Positions 45,378 through 58,860 are shown, counted from the stretch's first letter. The stretch is 64,000 bases of DNA from Strongylocentrotus droebachiensis (GCA_035222895.1 JAVYIG010002107.1:207354-271353), one strand, 5' to 3'. Notes: generated by a model not told the origin, from the letters alone. Numbers and translations are program-made.

Positions 45378-45540
45378 CTCCTGACCTGCATTCATTCTCT
45401 CATGTCTGCTAACTCTTTGCTTCTATTGTTCTGTCCCTATTCATTCATCCTCATGCACATTACCTTCCATAGCACCACACACACACACACTTTTCCTATC
45501 TCTTAGCTATTCAACCCAGCACTGTATAAGCACATGGCTA
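45378..45540. other. Spacer between gypsy LTR and foldback element (copy 2)
   Basis: Equivalent of 3,300-3,462; non-coding with a short (CA)n run. Confidence 0.7.
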
Positions 45541-47873
45541 TGGGGCGCCAAGTGTTACCCTAGTTTTTCGGTATAAAATCACCTCATTTTGCTACAAAAT
45601 TTGTACTGAATTAATTTTGTTATAAAATGATTTGTACCGAATTTATTTTGTTACAAAACTAACTAAAAACAATTACTTTGTAACAAAATTATATTTTGTT
45701 GAAAACTTTTGTAACAAAATAAATTTTGTTACAAAATGATTTGTACCGAATTCATTTTGTTACAAAATGATTTTTACCGAATTAATTTTGTTTCAAAATC
45801 ATTTTACCGAATTCATTTTGTTACAGAATGACTTTTACCGAATTAATTTTGTTACAAAATGACTTTGTACCGAATACATTTTGTACCGAAAAACCAGGGT
45901 AACACTTGGCGCCTTCGGACGCCAAGTGTTACCCTGGTTTTTTCGGTTACACTTGTTTTTCGGTATAAAATCACCTCATTTTGTCACAGAATACACTCAA
46001 AACTGTATTTTGTAACAAAATTATGTTAAACAATTTATTTTGTCACAGAATACACTAAAAACTGTATTTTGTAACAAAATTATGTTAAACAATTTATTTA
46101 GTTACAAAAGGACTTTGTGCCGAATTCATTCTGTATTACAAAACTTTTTTTTTTGTGTGGACGGAATACATTTCGTACCGACCTCATTTTCATTCTGTGT
46201 ACGGAATTATAGTCCGTGCATATAGTTTTGTGTCCGCGGAATGCTCGGTCAGTGCAAGGTTGATGCTTGATGCGGGAGAGGGGACTAATTATTAACCTTG
46301 ATGAGAAGTTGTGTTCATACTGTACGCACTGCCACATCCTGATAACACACTAGTAGCGTACACATGGTGTGTCTAAACTTAATAATACAAAATGACTTTG
46401 TGCCGAATTAATTATGTAATACAATTTTTTTTTGTGGAAGTTTCGTACGCGTACTCATTTTCATTCTGTGTACGAAATTCATTCTGTAATACAAAATTTG
46501 TTCTTTTTGTGGACGGTATTCTTCCATGGGGTCCAAAAGCAAAAAAATCATATTAATTTACATACAATATCAATCACAGTACTTTACCAATGCACTATCC
46601 ACAGCCCCCTCGCCTCATCACTCCCTCTCGATACCGCCAGCCCCTCCCGCTATATACTCCCTCCCAAGTACTCCAGGGTATATTACAAAGAACATTACAG
46701 ATTTACAACTTGCAAATTAAGTTATGCATATCTTTTTTCTCGTCATACTTTTAAAGGTTCCAAAGAGCCTGCATTAGGGCCCACAATTTGATATTATAGA
46801 CATATTGTTTCAGTTCTGTAGAGAGATTTGGGTATTTTGTTTTATATAGCGCCTTGAGTAAGTTATTAACTAAGTGCGCTTTATAAGTATTTATTTTTGT
46901 TATTGAGAGAATATAGTTTAATTATAATATATTATCTCAATAACTGTCAATATATTTGTCTTTTGCTTACTTATACAAAATTCTTAGCCAAGGACATGTG
47001 ACAGTTACTATGCATTATGCCATGGCACATAGTTATATTCTACTTTAAGTCGATACAGTTTTAATAGCGAAACGCTTTGTTCATGTCCAGATTAACTTTA
47101 ACTTACTGTATCTTGGTATTATTGAGTGTAGACACACCCACACCATGTGTACGCTGCTATAGTGTGTTATCAGGATGAGGCAGTGCGTGCAGTACGAACA
47201 CATCTTCTTATCAAGGTTAATAATTAATCCCCTCTCCCCCCAAACATCAACCGTTCACTGACCGTGCATTCCGCGGACACAAAACTTTATGCACGGACTA
47301 TAATTCCGTACACAGAATGAAAATGAGTTCGGTACAAAATGTATTCCGTCCACAAAAAAAAAATTTGTAACACAGAATGAATTCGACACAAAGTCATTTT
47401 GTAACAAAATAAATTGTTTAACATAATTTTGTTACAAAAAACAGATTGAGTGTATTCTGTGACAAAATGAGGTGATTTTATACCGAAATACCAGGGTAAC
47501 ACCTGGCGCCCCAAGGCGCAAAGTTTAACCGAAAAACCAGGGCAACACTTGGCGTCCCAAGGCGCCAAGTGTTACCCTGGTTTTTCGGTACAAAATGTAT
47601 TCTGTACAAAGTCATTTTGTAACAAAATTAATTCGGTAAAAGTCATTATGTTACAGAATGAATTCGGTACAAATCATTTTGTAACAAAATTTAGTTTGTT
47701 ACAAAAGTTTTTTAACAAAATACAATTTTGTTAAAAAATAATAGATTTTAGTTCATTTTGTAACAAAATGAATTTGGTACAAATCATTTTGTAACAAAAT
47801 TGATTCGGTACAAATTTTGTAACAAAATGAGGTGATTTTATACCGAAAAACTAGGGTAACACTTGGCGCCCCA
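45541..47873. mobile_element. Foldback element, copy 2
   Basis: Equivalent of 3,463-5,797 with the same TGGGGCGCC termini, flanking TA (45,539-45,540 and 47,874-47,875) and flanking CATGGC. Only scattered differences are visible, such as one fewer T in the poly-T near 46,146 and AAAAAAATT versus AAAAATTTT near 47,360. Confidence 0.85.
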
Positions 47874-48363
47874 TACATGGCACTCTATCTTTTACAAGCT
47901 TTTCTATTGGTTACTTATTTGTTGTCCAATCTTGTCATTGGTTATTATTGTTTCATGGACTGGATGTCAGCCATCTTGGCAGCCATTTTGTGGTTGTATT
48001 AAAAATGTAACATTGCAGCTCAAGCCATCAAACATGTAAGACGAGTTTTGTCTTGTGTGGATCCTTACGAATACATTCAACAGCTTCATTGATTCAACGA
48101 TTTTCAAATGTTCCTCGCTGTATAAATCTACAATTATTAATAGTGCTCAGAGGAGGCATCTGGCATGAACAATCTTGTTAATAGTATAATAAAATGTTTA
48201 CGAAACCATTATGCTAGTTACCGCGTGAATATTACCTCTCTTCAAACCAAATGCGAAGAAAAAGTGAAACGTTTCGTATCTAACAGTACTGGTTTTTGAT
48301 ATAAATATTTCTTAAGAAAAGAAATTCCCAAGTCTCCTATTTCTATCCCGGTCTCAATTCAGA

Positions 48364-49488
48364 ATGAATGCTATCCGTCTGACAACAATCGCGGTCGCCT
48401 CCTGTGCCGGTGCAATCGGCATTCCGGGTAACATTTTCATTGTATTTGTCTTCAGTCGGAGAAAAAATAAAAACCCAACTGATGTTGCGGTGATCGCCCT
48501 TGCCCTCCTCGATCTCTTTCTATGCTTGGTTTTGATTGAAAGCAGTGCGACATCCAAGACTGTTCGTTGGGTGTGTGTCGTCGAAAACATCTTAAAGAAT
48601 GGCATCTTTTGTGCAGGTCTGTTGGTAACTTTATTCATAGCTGTGTGTCGTTATTTCGCGGTATGCCGCCCGTTTTCAACCCGGTTTTCGTCGCCTCTAG
48701 CTTGGACAGTGTCAGCGGCATCTGTTGTTATCTCGATCTTGATTCACCTGCCGATCGCATTTCATGCTAGCCCAAAGCTAAGGCAAAGCATCTCAATTTG
48801 CGACGCCTTCGGGGATGATCCTCTGTTTCGTATGATATACGTTGCGCTCCCTTCGGTCCTGGCTGGCACTTCGTTGTCTATCATCATTCTGCTGTACGTG
48901 CAGATCTACCGCGTGATTCGTCACCACCAGGCTTTTCGAGAGAGGATGACAAAAGGCCTAGGAGCCAGTGATGATGAAGGGCGCATCTCCTCGATATCAG
49001 CTGCCGTCTCGAAGACTGAGTCCACCTCCATCATTTCTACCCCTACTGACTGCCAGCCCTCAGTTCAACTATCAAGTGCACCAACCCCTGGCGACGATGT
49101 CAGCAGTAATGCTGATATAAAAGCAAATGATGCCTCTGGGTTAGGAGACGTCAACGTTTCAATCGACCTCAAAAAGCCTCGATGCATTGGTACTGAAGAG
49201 CCGTACAAGAAGCGTACAGTGCGAAAGAAGCAACAGGCGGACCACAAGACAACCAAGATGCTCGTCATCATGACTATTATCTTTTTCGTCTTGTTGTTCC
49301 CTGCGTTGGCCATTCAGAGCATGACAGCCGAACAGAAGTTCCGCTTGTCTCAGACCCTCCCCAAAGGCGTTGCCATCCTTAATGTTCTTTACAACCTGCG
49401 CTTCATCAACCAGTTCATCAATTTTTTCATCTATCTCATCGCTAATAAGAAGTTTCGAGGTGAATGCGTACACATTTTTAAGCCCTAG
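48364..49488 (+). CDS. Rhodopsin-class seven-transmembrane receptor, single exon (copy 2)
   Basis: 374-residue intronless class A receptor, identical to the product of 6,288-7,412 except residue 123 (Ile here, Leu in copy 1) in TM4. One silent change (GGCGTTGCC versus GGCGTCGCC) is also visible. It keeps the same unusual CRY (95-97), Leu311 in place of the TM6 tryptophan, and NFFIY (353-357). The reading frame is intact in both copies while neighbouring transposon frames are broken, which suggests selection or recency. Upstream sequence is shared to the foldback element, so both genes would have the same proximal promoter. Confidence 0.85.
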   Translation: MNAIRLTTIAVASCAGAIGIPGNIFIVFVFSRRKNKNPTDVAVIALALLDLFLCLVLIESSATSKTVRWVCVVENILKNGIFCAGLLVTLFIAVCRYFAVCRPFSTRFSSPLAWTVSAASVVISILIHLPIAFHASPKLRQSISICDAFGDDPLFRMIYVALPSVLAGTSLSIIILLYVQIYRVIRHHQAFRERMTKGLGASDDEGRISSISAAVSKTESTSIISTPTDCQPSVQLSSAPTPGDDVSSNADIKANDASGLGDVNVSIDLKKPRCIGTEEPYKKRTVRKKQQADHKTTKMLVIMTIIFFVLLFPALAIQSMTAEQKFRLSQTLPKGVAILNVLYNLRFINQFINFFIYLIANKKFRGECVHIFKP

Positions 49489-49575
49489 TAATGAAAACAG
49501 AATATATTGGAAATTACAAAATGTTTCATTTTCATTACATTAATTCAGTTTTATGGAAAAGAAAACTAATTTCAT

Positions 49576-49960
49576 GATATTTAGTACAAGTCAACGGCTT
49601 GATGCCTCACTAACCTGCACCTATCTATAAATGACGAGTAAATTGAAAGGATAACAGAATTTAAATATTTAGGTGTCTTTCTAGATGAAAATTTGTCAAA
49701 TATGTACCATGTTGACTTTATGGCAAAGAAAATATCAAAGAGAATTGGTTTTCTTAGAAGATATGCAGATCCATGTATTCCAAATTGTATGTTAAGTTAA
49801 TACTATGCACTTCCTCGTAATGCCATTATTCGACTATTGTCAAACTGGTCAGATGGACTTTTAGATAGACTGGTAAAACTTGATAATAGGCTAGCAAAAA
49901 TGATCCTGGAAGCGCATCCAAGAACCCACATACCATATTTATTTCAGGCTTTACAATGAA
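49576..49960 (+). pseudogene. LINE reverse-transcriptase remnant (copy 2)
   Basis: Equivalent of 7,500-7,882, with three extra bases near 49,576. Same internal stops. Confidence 0.75.
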
Positions 49961-49998
49961 AAAAAAAAACGTACACTCAAGTTGGCATGTTCATAGCA

Positions 49999-50156
49999 GT
50001 GGCGGATCCAGGGGGGGCCGCCCCCCCCCCCTGGATCCCCCTTGAGATCCCCCTTGAGAAAAAAATCATGTAAAAACACGTGATTTTTAACTTTTTGGGG
50101 AGTTGCCCCCCCCCCCCCCCCCCCCCCCCCTGGCGCTCAAGGGGGGGGGGTGCAAA
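49999..50156. repeat. Poly-C/poly-G inverted-repeat element (copy 2)
   Basis: A fuller version than in copy 1: GTGGCGGATCCAGGGGGGG pairs with CCCCCCCTGGATCC, followed by a C run of about 24 and a G run of 10. Runs this long are prone to polymerase slippage and assembly error. Confidence 0.65.
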
Positions 50157-51574
50157 TTTTGGAATTTTCGAGGACCAAAAAAAAAAAAATGTGCTCACTA
50201 TCCTAATAAGCATCATCATTAGTCATTCAAAATGGACAAAGTTTACTTTGGATGCTATCTTTTTTCATGACAGTCTACTGTCAATATCTCTGGTAGTTAT
50301 CAACACTTGTACCTTTCGTGCATTAACTAAATCTTTGAGGTTCTTCTAAACCTCTGAGTTTTCATTCGTCGTTCGTAAAAAATTCCATATGCACACACAA
50401 TCTCACACACGCGTGAAATAGTGCCATGGACAAGCGACCGGAAACATATTAAATATCATGAGCCAAGAAGGTGGGCTGTTTAAAACAGCTTCAGTGACGG
50501 TTATCCTATGGATTGATACATGATTTTGTGAAGTTTAGATACATCTGTACATCGGATCACTTTATACCAGCGTTTTTCAACCTTTTTGTGGTCGCGGCAC
50601 CCTTTTAAGAAATAAAATTGTTCGCGTCACCCCGATCCAAAATTCATACAGCAGATTTGTTTTACATCACCCTGGCACTCGTCAAGTGCCATGTGCCCAT
50701 GTACACATGGGTACATTGATTTTTGTATCAACATTTGCGAGCGAGTGAAGCGAAAACAATGACACTTTTAACTTGGTAAACATTTTACTTCATAATCAAC
50801 ACACCAGATACAATATAAAAAGTAAGTGCACGGGTACCTTGCTGCCGAATACATGAATACAAAAAACATGTGAGTTCACCTATGTAGATGCACAAATATG
50901 AGGATATTCGGGCATTCTCCACAATTATCATGTTTTTAAATGTTACTAGCGAGTGAAGCGAACAAGAATGTAAAAAATATGATTTCGATAGAAAAGATAT
51001 AATATAAATGTGGGCACCTCGCTGTCAAATGGAAGGCTATTCGGGCTCTTCTTTGCTCAAATATGGAGGTATTCAGGTACTTCGCTGCCTGAAAGCTTCC
51101 AAAGGTTGCAAGAAGAAAGACACTTTACATCACCCTGGCACTAGTCTACATAGTCTACATAGCTACATAGCTTGTCATTATAACCTCAATAAAGTTTGAT
51201 TTATCCTCAGTTTGGAGGTCATGATCATTGTAGCCTCTGTTTGCTAGGCTAAGGAGTGATGTAGTGACATTTGACCTCTGTTTTGTTTTACTGCCAGCCT
51301 CATCAAGGGTTATCTTTGGGTAACCAATTCCCTGGATTTGCACATGGCCACTTTCAACTGTACCACCCATTAACTTTTGTGTTAGTACGTACCATGTGCA
51401 GCTCACTGTGGTAACATGTATGCAGCCATGCACTGTACTGGCACTGATTTTTTGTTTACATAATTGACTCATGTGCTGTGTTGTGATGTTTTGATGCTGT
51501 ATATTCACTAGCCTAGCCACAGATTATTTCCGTCATCTTGATCACCATTTTCTTGGAATCGGGAAAGCGTTACC
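50157..51574. other. Non-coding repeat debris before LINE (copy 2)
   Basis: Equivalent of 8,069-9,463, including the hAT-like terminus CAGCGTTTTTCAACC at 50,568. No gene. Confidence 0.5.
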
Positions 51575-52309
51575 ATGCCTCCTGCAAAAAATACCCCGGC
51601 AGAGATTGCTCGCCATGTTATAAGCGAGCTTGGAAACAGTGATTTGTTGGCAAATATCGTGGAAAAGGCAGTGATAAAAGCAGTCACAGAAGCGGTCGCT
51701 GGCCTATAGTCACCCGTCTCGAGGAGCAGGAGGGGAGAGTTCTGGAGCTAGAGGGGCAGGTTCGGGCTCATGCGGAGGAAATCAAACGCCTCACGAAATC
51801 TGAGGAAAGCTGTAGGGCCGGATGCTGTTTCCCGTCTCGAGCGGAAGGCTGATATCCAGGAGCAGCACTCCCGGCGGAACAACCTCCGTATCCATGGCAT
51901 TAAGGAGCGCCCACAGGAGTCTACGGATGATGCCATCTGTCGGTTGGCCGATCAGCTGGGTTTCGCGATTACTCCAGCTGACATTGACCGCTCCTACCAC
52001 ACATCACCTGGAGGCGGCAACGGTGCAGCAGTGGACCGGTCAAAGGATCGGCCCATAGTTGTACAGTTCGGCGCCTACCGCACAAAAATCAAGTTTTCTC
52101 AAGCCCGTTCCAAGCTCAAGGGGACGGGTATATATATAAATGAGGATCTGATTGCAACAAATCAGAAACTTTTTCACAAGGTGCGTCACTCGGAGAAAGT
52201 CTTGAGGGCGTGGAGCATCGATGGCCGCATATTTGCTGGCATCAAGGACTCACATGGTGGTTTCATCAAGAAACTAATTACATGTGAGGCAGATATTGCC
52301 AAACTGTGA
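51575..52309 (+). pseudogene. LINE ORF1, frameshifted (copy 2)
   Basis: Equivalent of 9,464-10,198 with the same early stop and frame breaks; the main frame is 51,770-52,309 with SRRNNLRIHGIKERPQ. A single Val-to-Ile change (RTKIKFS here, RTKVKFS in copy 1) is visible. Expected role: RNA binding during retrotransposition. Confidence 0.78.
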
Positions 52310-52710
52310 TCGATAAATCTTATTCTACACTTGTGTTTCCTTATATTGCTCTGTCTTTTACGCACTTCTCTTTTCTCTCCATCTGATCCAACATTGTTCC
52401 ATACCGCATTTCTCATGGCAAATTATGGCTGGCAGTAAACATCTTCCAGTGTTCTACTGCTTGTTTTCATTTATGTTTATCTTTTCCACTCTCTATCCCT
52501 CTTCCGCTTTTTTTCTTTCTCTTGCCAATTTTTCTCTCACCTTTTCCATGTTTTATCCTGTTCTTCCTATGCCTATAATGCATATTTTTGAGTATACTCA
52601 ACCGTTTTTGTTGTACATATTTATGTCCTTTTCTTTTGCACTTAGTAGGCTGCCTTTCTATGTCGATTACTGTCAATTATATTGCACTCTATTCATGTAT
52701 GAATCTTTAA

Positions 52711-55700
52711 ATGATGATCACAAATGATGATAATATACGCAACTATTTTGAATCTAGCGCAGACTCGTTAGAGTATGATCTTGGTGAAGGCAATGACGCT
52801 GTCATGAGTCACTGTAGTTATTGTACAGAAAGCCAATTCTCTCAAAAGATAGGTAATTCTGGTGATAACGAGCTTTCTTTTCTTCATTTTAATGTTCGTA
52901 GTATGCAAGCAAACTTTGGTAAATTAAATGTATTTTTGCGGAATATGTGCTACAGTTCTATGGTTATAGGAATCTCTGAAACTTGGTTATCTAGTGAAAT
53001 TGAAGGAAATGTGTTTTCTCTTCCAGGAAGTAATATAATTATGAATAATCGACAAGATAGGAGGGGAGGAGGTGTCGCATTGTATGTCCCCATGCAGTTG
53101 AATTACCGAGTTTTAAATGAAGTTAATGTAATGAATGATTTAATGGAAAGTGTCTTTGTAGAATTGTTTTTTCCGGGCAGACAAAATGTTATAATTGGGG
53201 TCGTTTATAGACCACCACAAGGTAATGTGAATTTGTTTATAAATGAAATGCAAACTGTGTTATCAAACTCAATATTTTTACATAAAACAGTCTTTGTCAT
53301 GGGTGATTATAATGTTAATCTTCTTCAGCACGATGTGAATGCACACATTTGTGACTTCTTAAACATGTTTATATCTTTCTCTTTATTGCCCTTAATTACT
53401 AAACCTACCAGAGTTACAGACACTTCTTCTACTCTCATTGATAACATTTTTAGTAATGTACGACCTTTACCAGATGCGGGTATTATAATTTCAGATTTGT
53501 CTGACCACTTTCCAGTATATGCGAGGATGTCTTTCATATCAATTCCTTTCATAGCAAAAGCGCTCCTCACAATTTCTGTAAATTTGGCAGTTTAACGCTA
53601 CGCGTACCGCCTTGACCGGACTGTGCGGTATCTGTGCAGTTCTGTGTGTAGAGAGGTCGGGCTGTATTCATTATTTCTTGGGGGTGCATAAATTGCTCTA
53701 ATTATACGTACGCGTGTAATGCGCAAGTTTATTGTGACGGCACTAAACCCATCCCACTCATTGTTCCCCTATTTTCATAATGGTACTGACCCAATGAAAT
53801 GTAGTGCAGTGCGCTCGTACGCGCTGCGCTGCGTGTGTACATGTACTGTACTTATGCATGTTCAGTTATATGTGTATGCATAGCATTACGTACATACACA
53901 GGGCTAGCTGGCACAAAACCCTGGGTCGGGCTTCTAAAATGGGACATGAAGCATGATTTGACATGAAAAGTGACGGAGCTAAAAATGAATCAATCAAAAT
54001 GAAATTTATATGTATGAAAAGCTTACGTATCATATGTCATTGTCTGTGATTGAGGATTTACAAATTTGACGCAAAACGCGTTGCTGCAAAGTTAAAGATT
54101 GGTTTATTGAAAGGCAATCGAGCACAGTGCGACCGATCCATTGACATTGTGTATGAGAGAGTAATTTTTTTTAAATGGATTGTAAAGTTCAACGTCAAAG
54201 TGACCGAGGTTTTTTTTCAAGTAAGGGCATGGTTTTACATGGAATGTAAAGGAAATGTTTCCTTCTTCTCATATCTCGATTGAGGATATTATTCTCAATT
54301 TCGATTTTTAATGGTAAAGAAAAGTGTAAAAAGATGTCGAGAATTTTACCATATGTCATGTAATATAAAATGCGCGCGGGTCGGTTGATCTCCCAAAAGG
54401 AGCGCGAAGGAATTGATATGTGGTAGGAATATCCGTAATATTTCTAGTAATAGATATGTTCGAAAAAGTAATCCTACCAGTATTGCTAGATTTAGAGATG
54501 AGTTATTAGCAAGTGATTGGAGAGAAGTATTACGTGATTGTGATGTTGATAGCTCATTTGATAAATTCTTAAATACATTCTTTTTGCTGTATGATAAAAA
54601 TTTACCTTTACGTAAATGTAATAGTATAAATCGTAGAACAACCCCTCGATTGCCATGGATTACTAATTCTATATTGAGGTCAATAAACAGGAAAAATAAG
54701 TTGTACTATAAGTATAAGATTAGTAAATCTCAGTCTTCTCATAGGAAATATACTATTTATCGGAATACTCTTACTTCAATCCTACGTGCTGCTAAGAAGC
54801 AGTATTACTGTGCTCAATTTCAGGCGACTCATAATGATATAAAAGGGACATGGAAAGTGATTAGGAATGTTTTTAAGCCAAAGCAGAAAGCGTCTGATGT
54901 AAGTAAATTAAACATTGATGGGAATGTAGTTGATGATCCAGAAGTTATTGTAGATAAATTCAATGAATATTTTTGTAATATTGGCCAGAATTTGTCGCGT
55001 GATATTCCAGAGTCTCAAAAAACATTTCAATCTTTTTTAGAAAACCCTAATCATAATAGTTTATTTTTATTGCCAACGACTGTAGAAGAATTATTTGATA
55101 TTGTACATTCTTTAAAGAATAAGAAAAGTCCAGGTTGTGACTATATAACAAATGAGTTGATAAAAAATGTAATTATTGGTATTGTAGAACCCCTCGTACA
55201 TATTTTTAATCTATCAATGACCACTGGTGTTGTACCCATGAAAATGAAGATTGCAAAGGTTGTACCCATTTTTAAAAAGGGTGATGCCCTTATCTTGAAT
55301 AACTATCGTCCAATTTCTTTGTTGAATTCCTTTTCTAAAATTCTTGAGAAGCTAATGTATACTCGGACGATAACATTTTTGATGAATGCTAACATTTTGT
55401 CAAATTTTCAGTTTGGTTTCCGTGAAAAACACACTACAACTCATGCTATTCTACATTTGGTGGATAAGATATCCAGTGCCTTAGAAGCACGCATGCATAC
55501 AGTTGGTGTCTTCTTAGACTACTCTAAAGCGTTTGATACTGTAAATCATTATATTTTAATAGATAAACTGTGTCATTATGGTGTAAGGGGAATAGCATTA
55601 GATTGGTTTAGAAGCTACTTTACAAATAGGAAACAGTTTGTTTCTTTAAATGGAATTGATTCAGATATGCGGGACGTCACTTGTGGGGTCCCACAGGGAT

Positions 55701-56610
55701 CCCTTCTAGGCCCGCTTTTGTTTATTGTGTATATTAACGATTTTCAACTTTCCGCAAAGATGTTATCATTCATTTTATTTGCAGATGACTCGAGTGTATT
55801 TTTCTCTCACAGAAATCCACAAACTCTTTTGCAGACTGTAAACTCCGAGTTGACCAATGCGACTTTGTGGATTCAAGCAAACAAGTTGTCTTTAAATCTT
55901 AAAAAAACTAATTATATGCTCTTTAGTAATTCCCTGAGTATATTTCCTGGCAATGTAATGTTTAATGGTGTTGAGATTGAAAGGGTATCTACATTTAAAT
56001 TTCTTGGCTTGCATATTGATGAACATTTAAATTGGAAGTACCATATTAGTAAACTTTGTAAATTATTGTCAAGAAATACTGGTGTAATTTATAAATTGAA
56101 ATCTGTGTTCCCACTGAATATTTTACATATGTTGTACGCAACTTTGATTTTGCCATATTTGCACTATGGTGTGCTAGCTTGGGGCAACTCATTCAAATCT
56201 CAAATGGATAAATTACTACTGGTACAGAAAAGAGTAATACGAATTGTTTGTAATACTCACTATCTTGCGCATACAGATGTTCTTTTTTTTTAATAGTGGT
56301 GTTTTGAAAGTTGAAGATATTTATCATGTACAACTAGGAGCTCTAATGTATGAATTGAATGCAGGTCTACTGCCAGTAGCCTTGGCTGGAATATTTAAGA
56401 AAAATAACCAAGTTCATAGTTATTCCACACGACAGGCGCAAGCATATCACTTACCTCTTGTTAGAACGCAATTTGCCCTTACTACTTTGGGGTCCACTGG
56501 ACCTAGGTTTTGGAATTCCCTTGAACCAAGAATAGCGCAATCGGTCATTATGTATTTAAGCGCAAACTGAAGTTACTGTATTTGAGTCGATTATCGTCTA
56601 GATTTCTGTT
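52711..56610 (+). pseudogene. LINE ORF2, split by insertion (copy 2)
   Basis: The endonuclease half (52,711-53,534) keeps HFNVRSM, GISETWL, GVVYRPP and MGDYNVN, then runs into inserted DNA just after SDHFPVYARMS, where the copy 1 frame continues without a break. The linker and reverse transcriptase resume at 54,421 (open frame to 56,293, with FLDYSKAFDTVNH, GVPQGSLLGPLLF and FADDSS). The nine-T frameshift is shared. The C-terminal frame runs to 56,570 because the stop of copy 1 is TTG here. Differences in the finger region include KNLPL versus TNLPL and DPEVIV versus DPKVIV. Confidence 0.87.
53535..54420. mobile_element. 886-bp inverted-repeat insertion without target-site duplication
   Basis: Present in copy 2 and cleanly absent from copy 1 (junction between 11,423 and 11,424). 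Ends are CATATCAATTCCTT (53,535) and AAGGAATTGATATG (to 54,420), exact 14-bp inverted repeats, followed inward by GCGCTCCT/AGGAGCGC after a few unmatched bases. Flanks GTCTTT and TGGTAG join to the empty-site GTCTTTTGGTAG with no base duplicated or lost; the coordinate offset changes by exactly 886. The interior has no recognisable ORF (one 77-codon frame at 54,050 looks random), so it is non-autonomous. Confidence 0.93.
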
Positions 56611-57074
56611 GTGATCAATATTTAAGAAAACTATTTGCTATATAGGTCAGAATTATTCTACTCCCGTTTCTCACATCTATTCATCTGTCTGTCTTGTTTA
56701 GTTTTTGGCTGTGTTTCAGTCCTGTTGCTCATAGTATATTCCTGTCCCTGTTGTTTATAGCCATTATTTAGTAGTCAGTAGATTTTATTGTACTTATTTA
56801 TGTTTAATATTTTCTCAGTTGTTTAGTTAGTTTAGTTTTGTAAGCATTTAAATGTACGTTTTTTTTTATTTTTTATTTGACGAGTTTGTTCTTTTAGGAC
56901 ATACTCTTAAACTACTCATGAGGGACCTTAAATCCACAAGCCTTGCTTTCAACCAAGGTCACCTCATCTTTCTATTGTAACGCCATATTCTGTTCACTCC
57001 TTTATATTCATGTCATATTTATAATGTGTATTATGAAAGAAAGATAAATAAACTTGAAACTTGAAACTTGAAAC

Positions 57075-58826
57075 ACTTTATTACCTTTAAAATTATATTG
57101 ATACGAGTAAAGTCACCGATATAAAAAGATGGATGTATCAGTCAATACACAATAACAAGGGACTTTAGAGCTCCAATAGAAATGCACCGCAAATCATGCC
57201 CTCGGTATTCTTATTGTGGGGTTATTAAGATTCGTATATGATATGATCTCCAACCCACTGTTGCTAACGGATCGCTCGTTACCAAGAAAAGAAGAGAGGG
57301 AGCGTGTGAGCACGGAGACTTGAGAGCAGGGGAGTGGGGTAAGATGCGGTACCCAGGGTCGCCCCTGTGATTCTACACCAACACAACTCCGCCCCCCCCC
57401 CCCTTATGTCACGAATCCACACTTACATGTACACATCAGCATCTCACACAAGACCCCAAACCCCGTTTCCCGCCACAATAGATTCAAAGGTCACATTGAT
57501 TTTTACATTATAAAAAAGTACCATGGTAACTATGGTTCTTTGTCCAAATTACCATTCACCATTCGAACCATGGTAACCATGGTATCAAATAGAAATGCTC
57601 CTCGCAAGCTAGACAGTGACGTCACATAAAATTATTTAACCATTTCCGTTTGATCGATTTGAAATTTGAAAACAATTTTCTCATCTTTAACGGATTCCCA
57701 CCAAACGTTCCATAATAATAGTTTCTGCTTTTATTCAAATTAACTGAATATCGGAGTGTACTTTCTCTTTAGTAAAGAACAACAAAAAATAGAAAAACTA
57801 TGGAGCAAGTGAGAGAGAGCGGGATGAAAAGGGAATAATAAGATTGTATATTTTCTTTTAAATATATAGCTTAATCGGTCTTTTATTGGTCAGTAATAAT
57901 TCATTAGAACTACATGTATTATTCCCTTACCAAGTGTTTTTATCCAGAACTTGAAGCATTTTTGGGAATACTAATACAGTTTTGACTTATGATAATAGTC
58001 GATCGCCCTTTCAATTGTATTATAAGAATGAGTGTCTGTCACAATTAAAAACAAGTATGTTTGTAATTCCATTGCAAATTGCAGCCCATGCTCGTGAACT
58101 TTATTTTCAGTGATTGCCATGATATTGATAAAGGCCGCTCACCAAAGGATAATCTGATTACATTGCAAAATAGAATTGGCTAGACGGCCACCTGGCCACC
58201 ACTCAAAATCTACTATTATAGTTAGAGTAACATAATGCAACGTCACTTCAAAGAGATAATGATACACAATACACGAGTGGTATTAGTATGAATACAGTGA
58301 TCTGGTGAAACAGTTCTTTAAAAAGAGACATATGTTTAATTCCAATTATTGTTTCATAGTCTGGTTGAGCCAGGGGCGTATACGCATACAAATCAGCCTT
58401 GGCGATAATTACCTTGTTTGAGACTATCGCAATATATTCGGTATCAATGGAAACGAAGAAGAAAAAAAAGAACTGTACCTGCACAGCTGATGACACTTAT
58501 GGTTGGCTATCGCCTTTAAAACGGATCAAAAAAAAGGATCAATCCCAATGTAACTATTGACTGCATTTCCATTCCAGGGAGGCAGTCGATATTACAAAGA
58601 AAGTATTTTATTCATTCTTTTCTGAAGGAAACATTTTGCGCGAAGCTCGTGTGGTGCAGAGACAGAGCCCCGTCGGGATCAGGGTCAAGATAGGCGTCTT
58701 GAGCGATATAAACACACACTCTCTCCTAAGAAAAATTGTATAAAATTACAATAATCTTGAGCGATATAAATTGTATTGAATCTATGCTTTGAAAATTTGC
58801 TATGCCCTTCTTTAGAAATCAGTTCT
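57075..58826. other. Non-coding tail of block copy 2
   Basis: Equivalent of 14,079-15,812. It carries about 25 extra bases near 58,345 (ATTATTGTTTCATAGTCTGGTTG around a GCCAGGGGCGTA word). No gene on either strand. Confidence 0.6.
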
Positions 58827-58828
58827 CT

Positions 58829-58860
<32 letters not shown>

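Larger units (their letters stand above)
51575..57074 (+). mobile_element. CR1/L2-like LINE, copy 2, split by an 886-bp insertion
   Basis: Same LINE as 9,464-14,078, ending in the AAACTTG repeat at 57,050-57,074. ORF2 is interrupted at 53,535-54,420. Apart from the insertion, differences are a handful of substitutions. Confidence 0.88.

Noticed and set aside
54050..54283. Transposase ORF inside the 886-bp insertion
   Set aside because: The 77-codon frame has no DDE-like or other recognisable motif and random composition.
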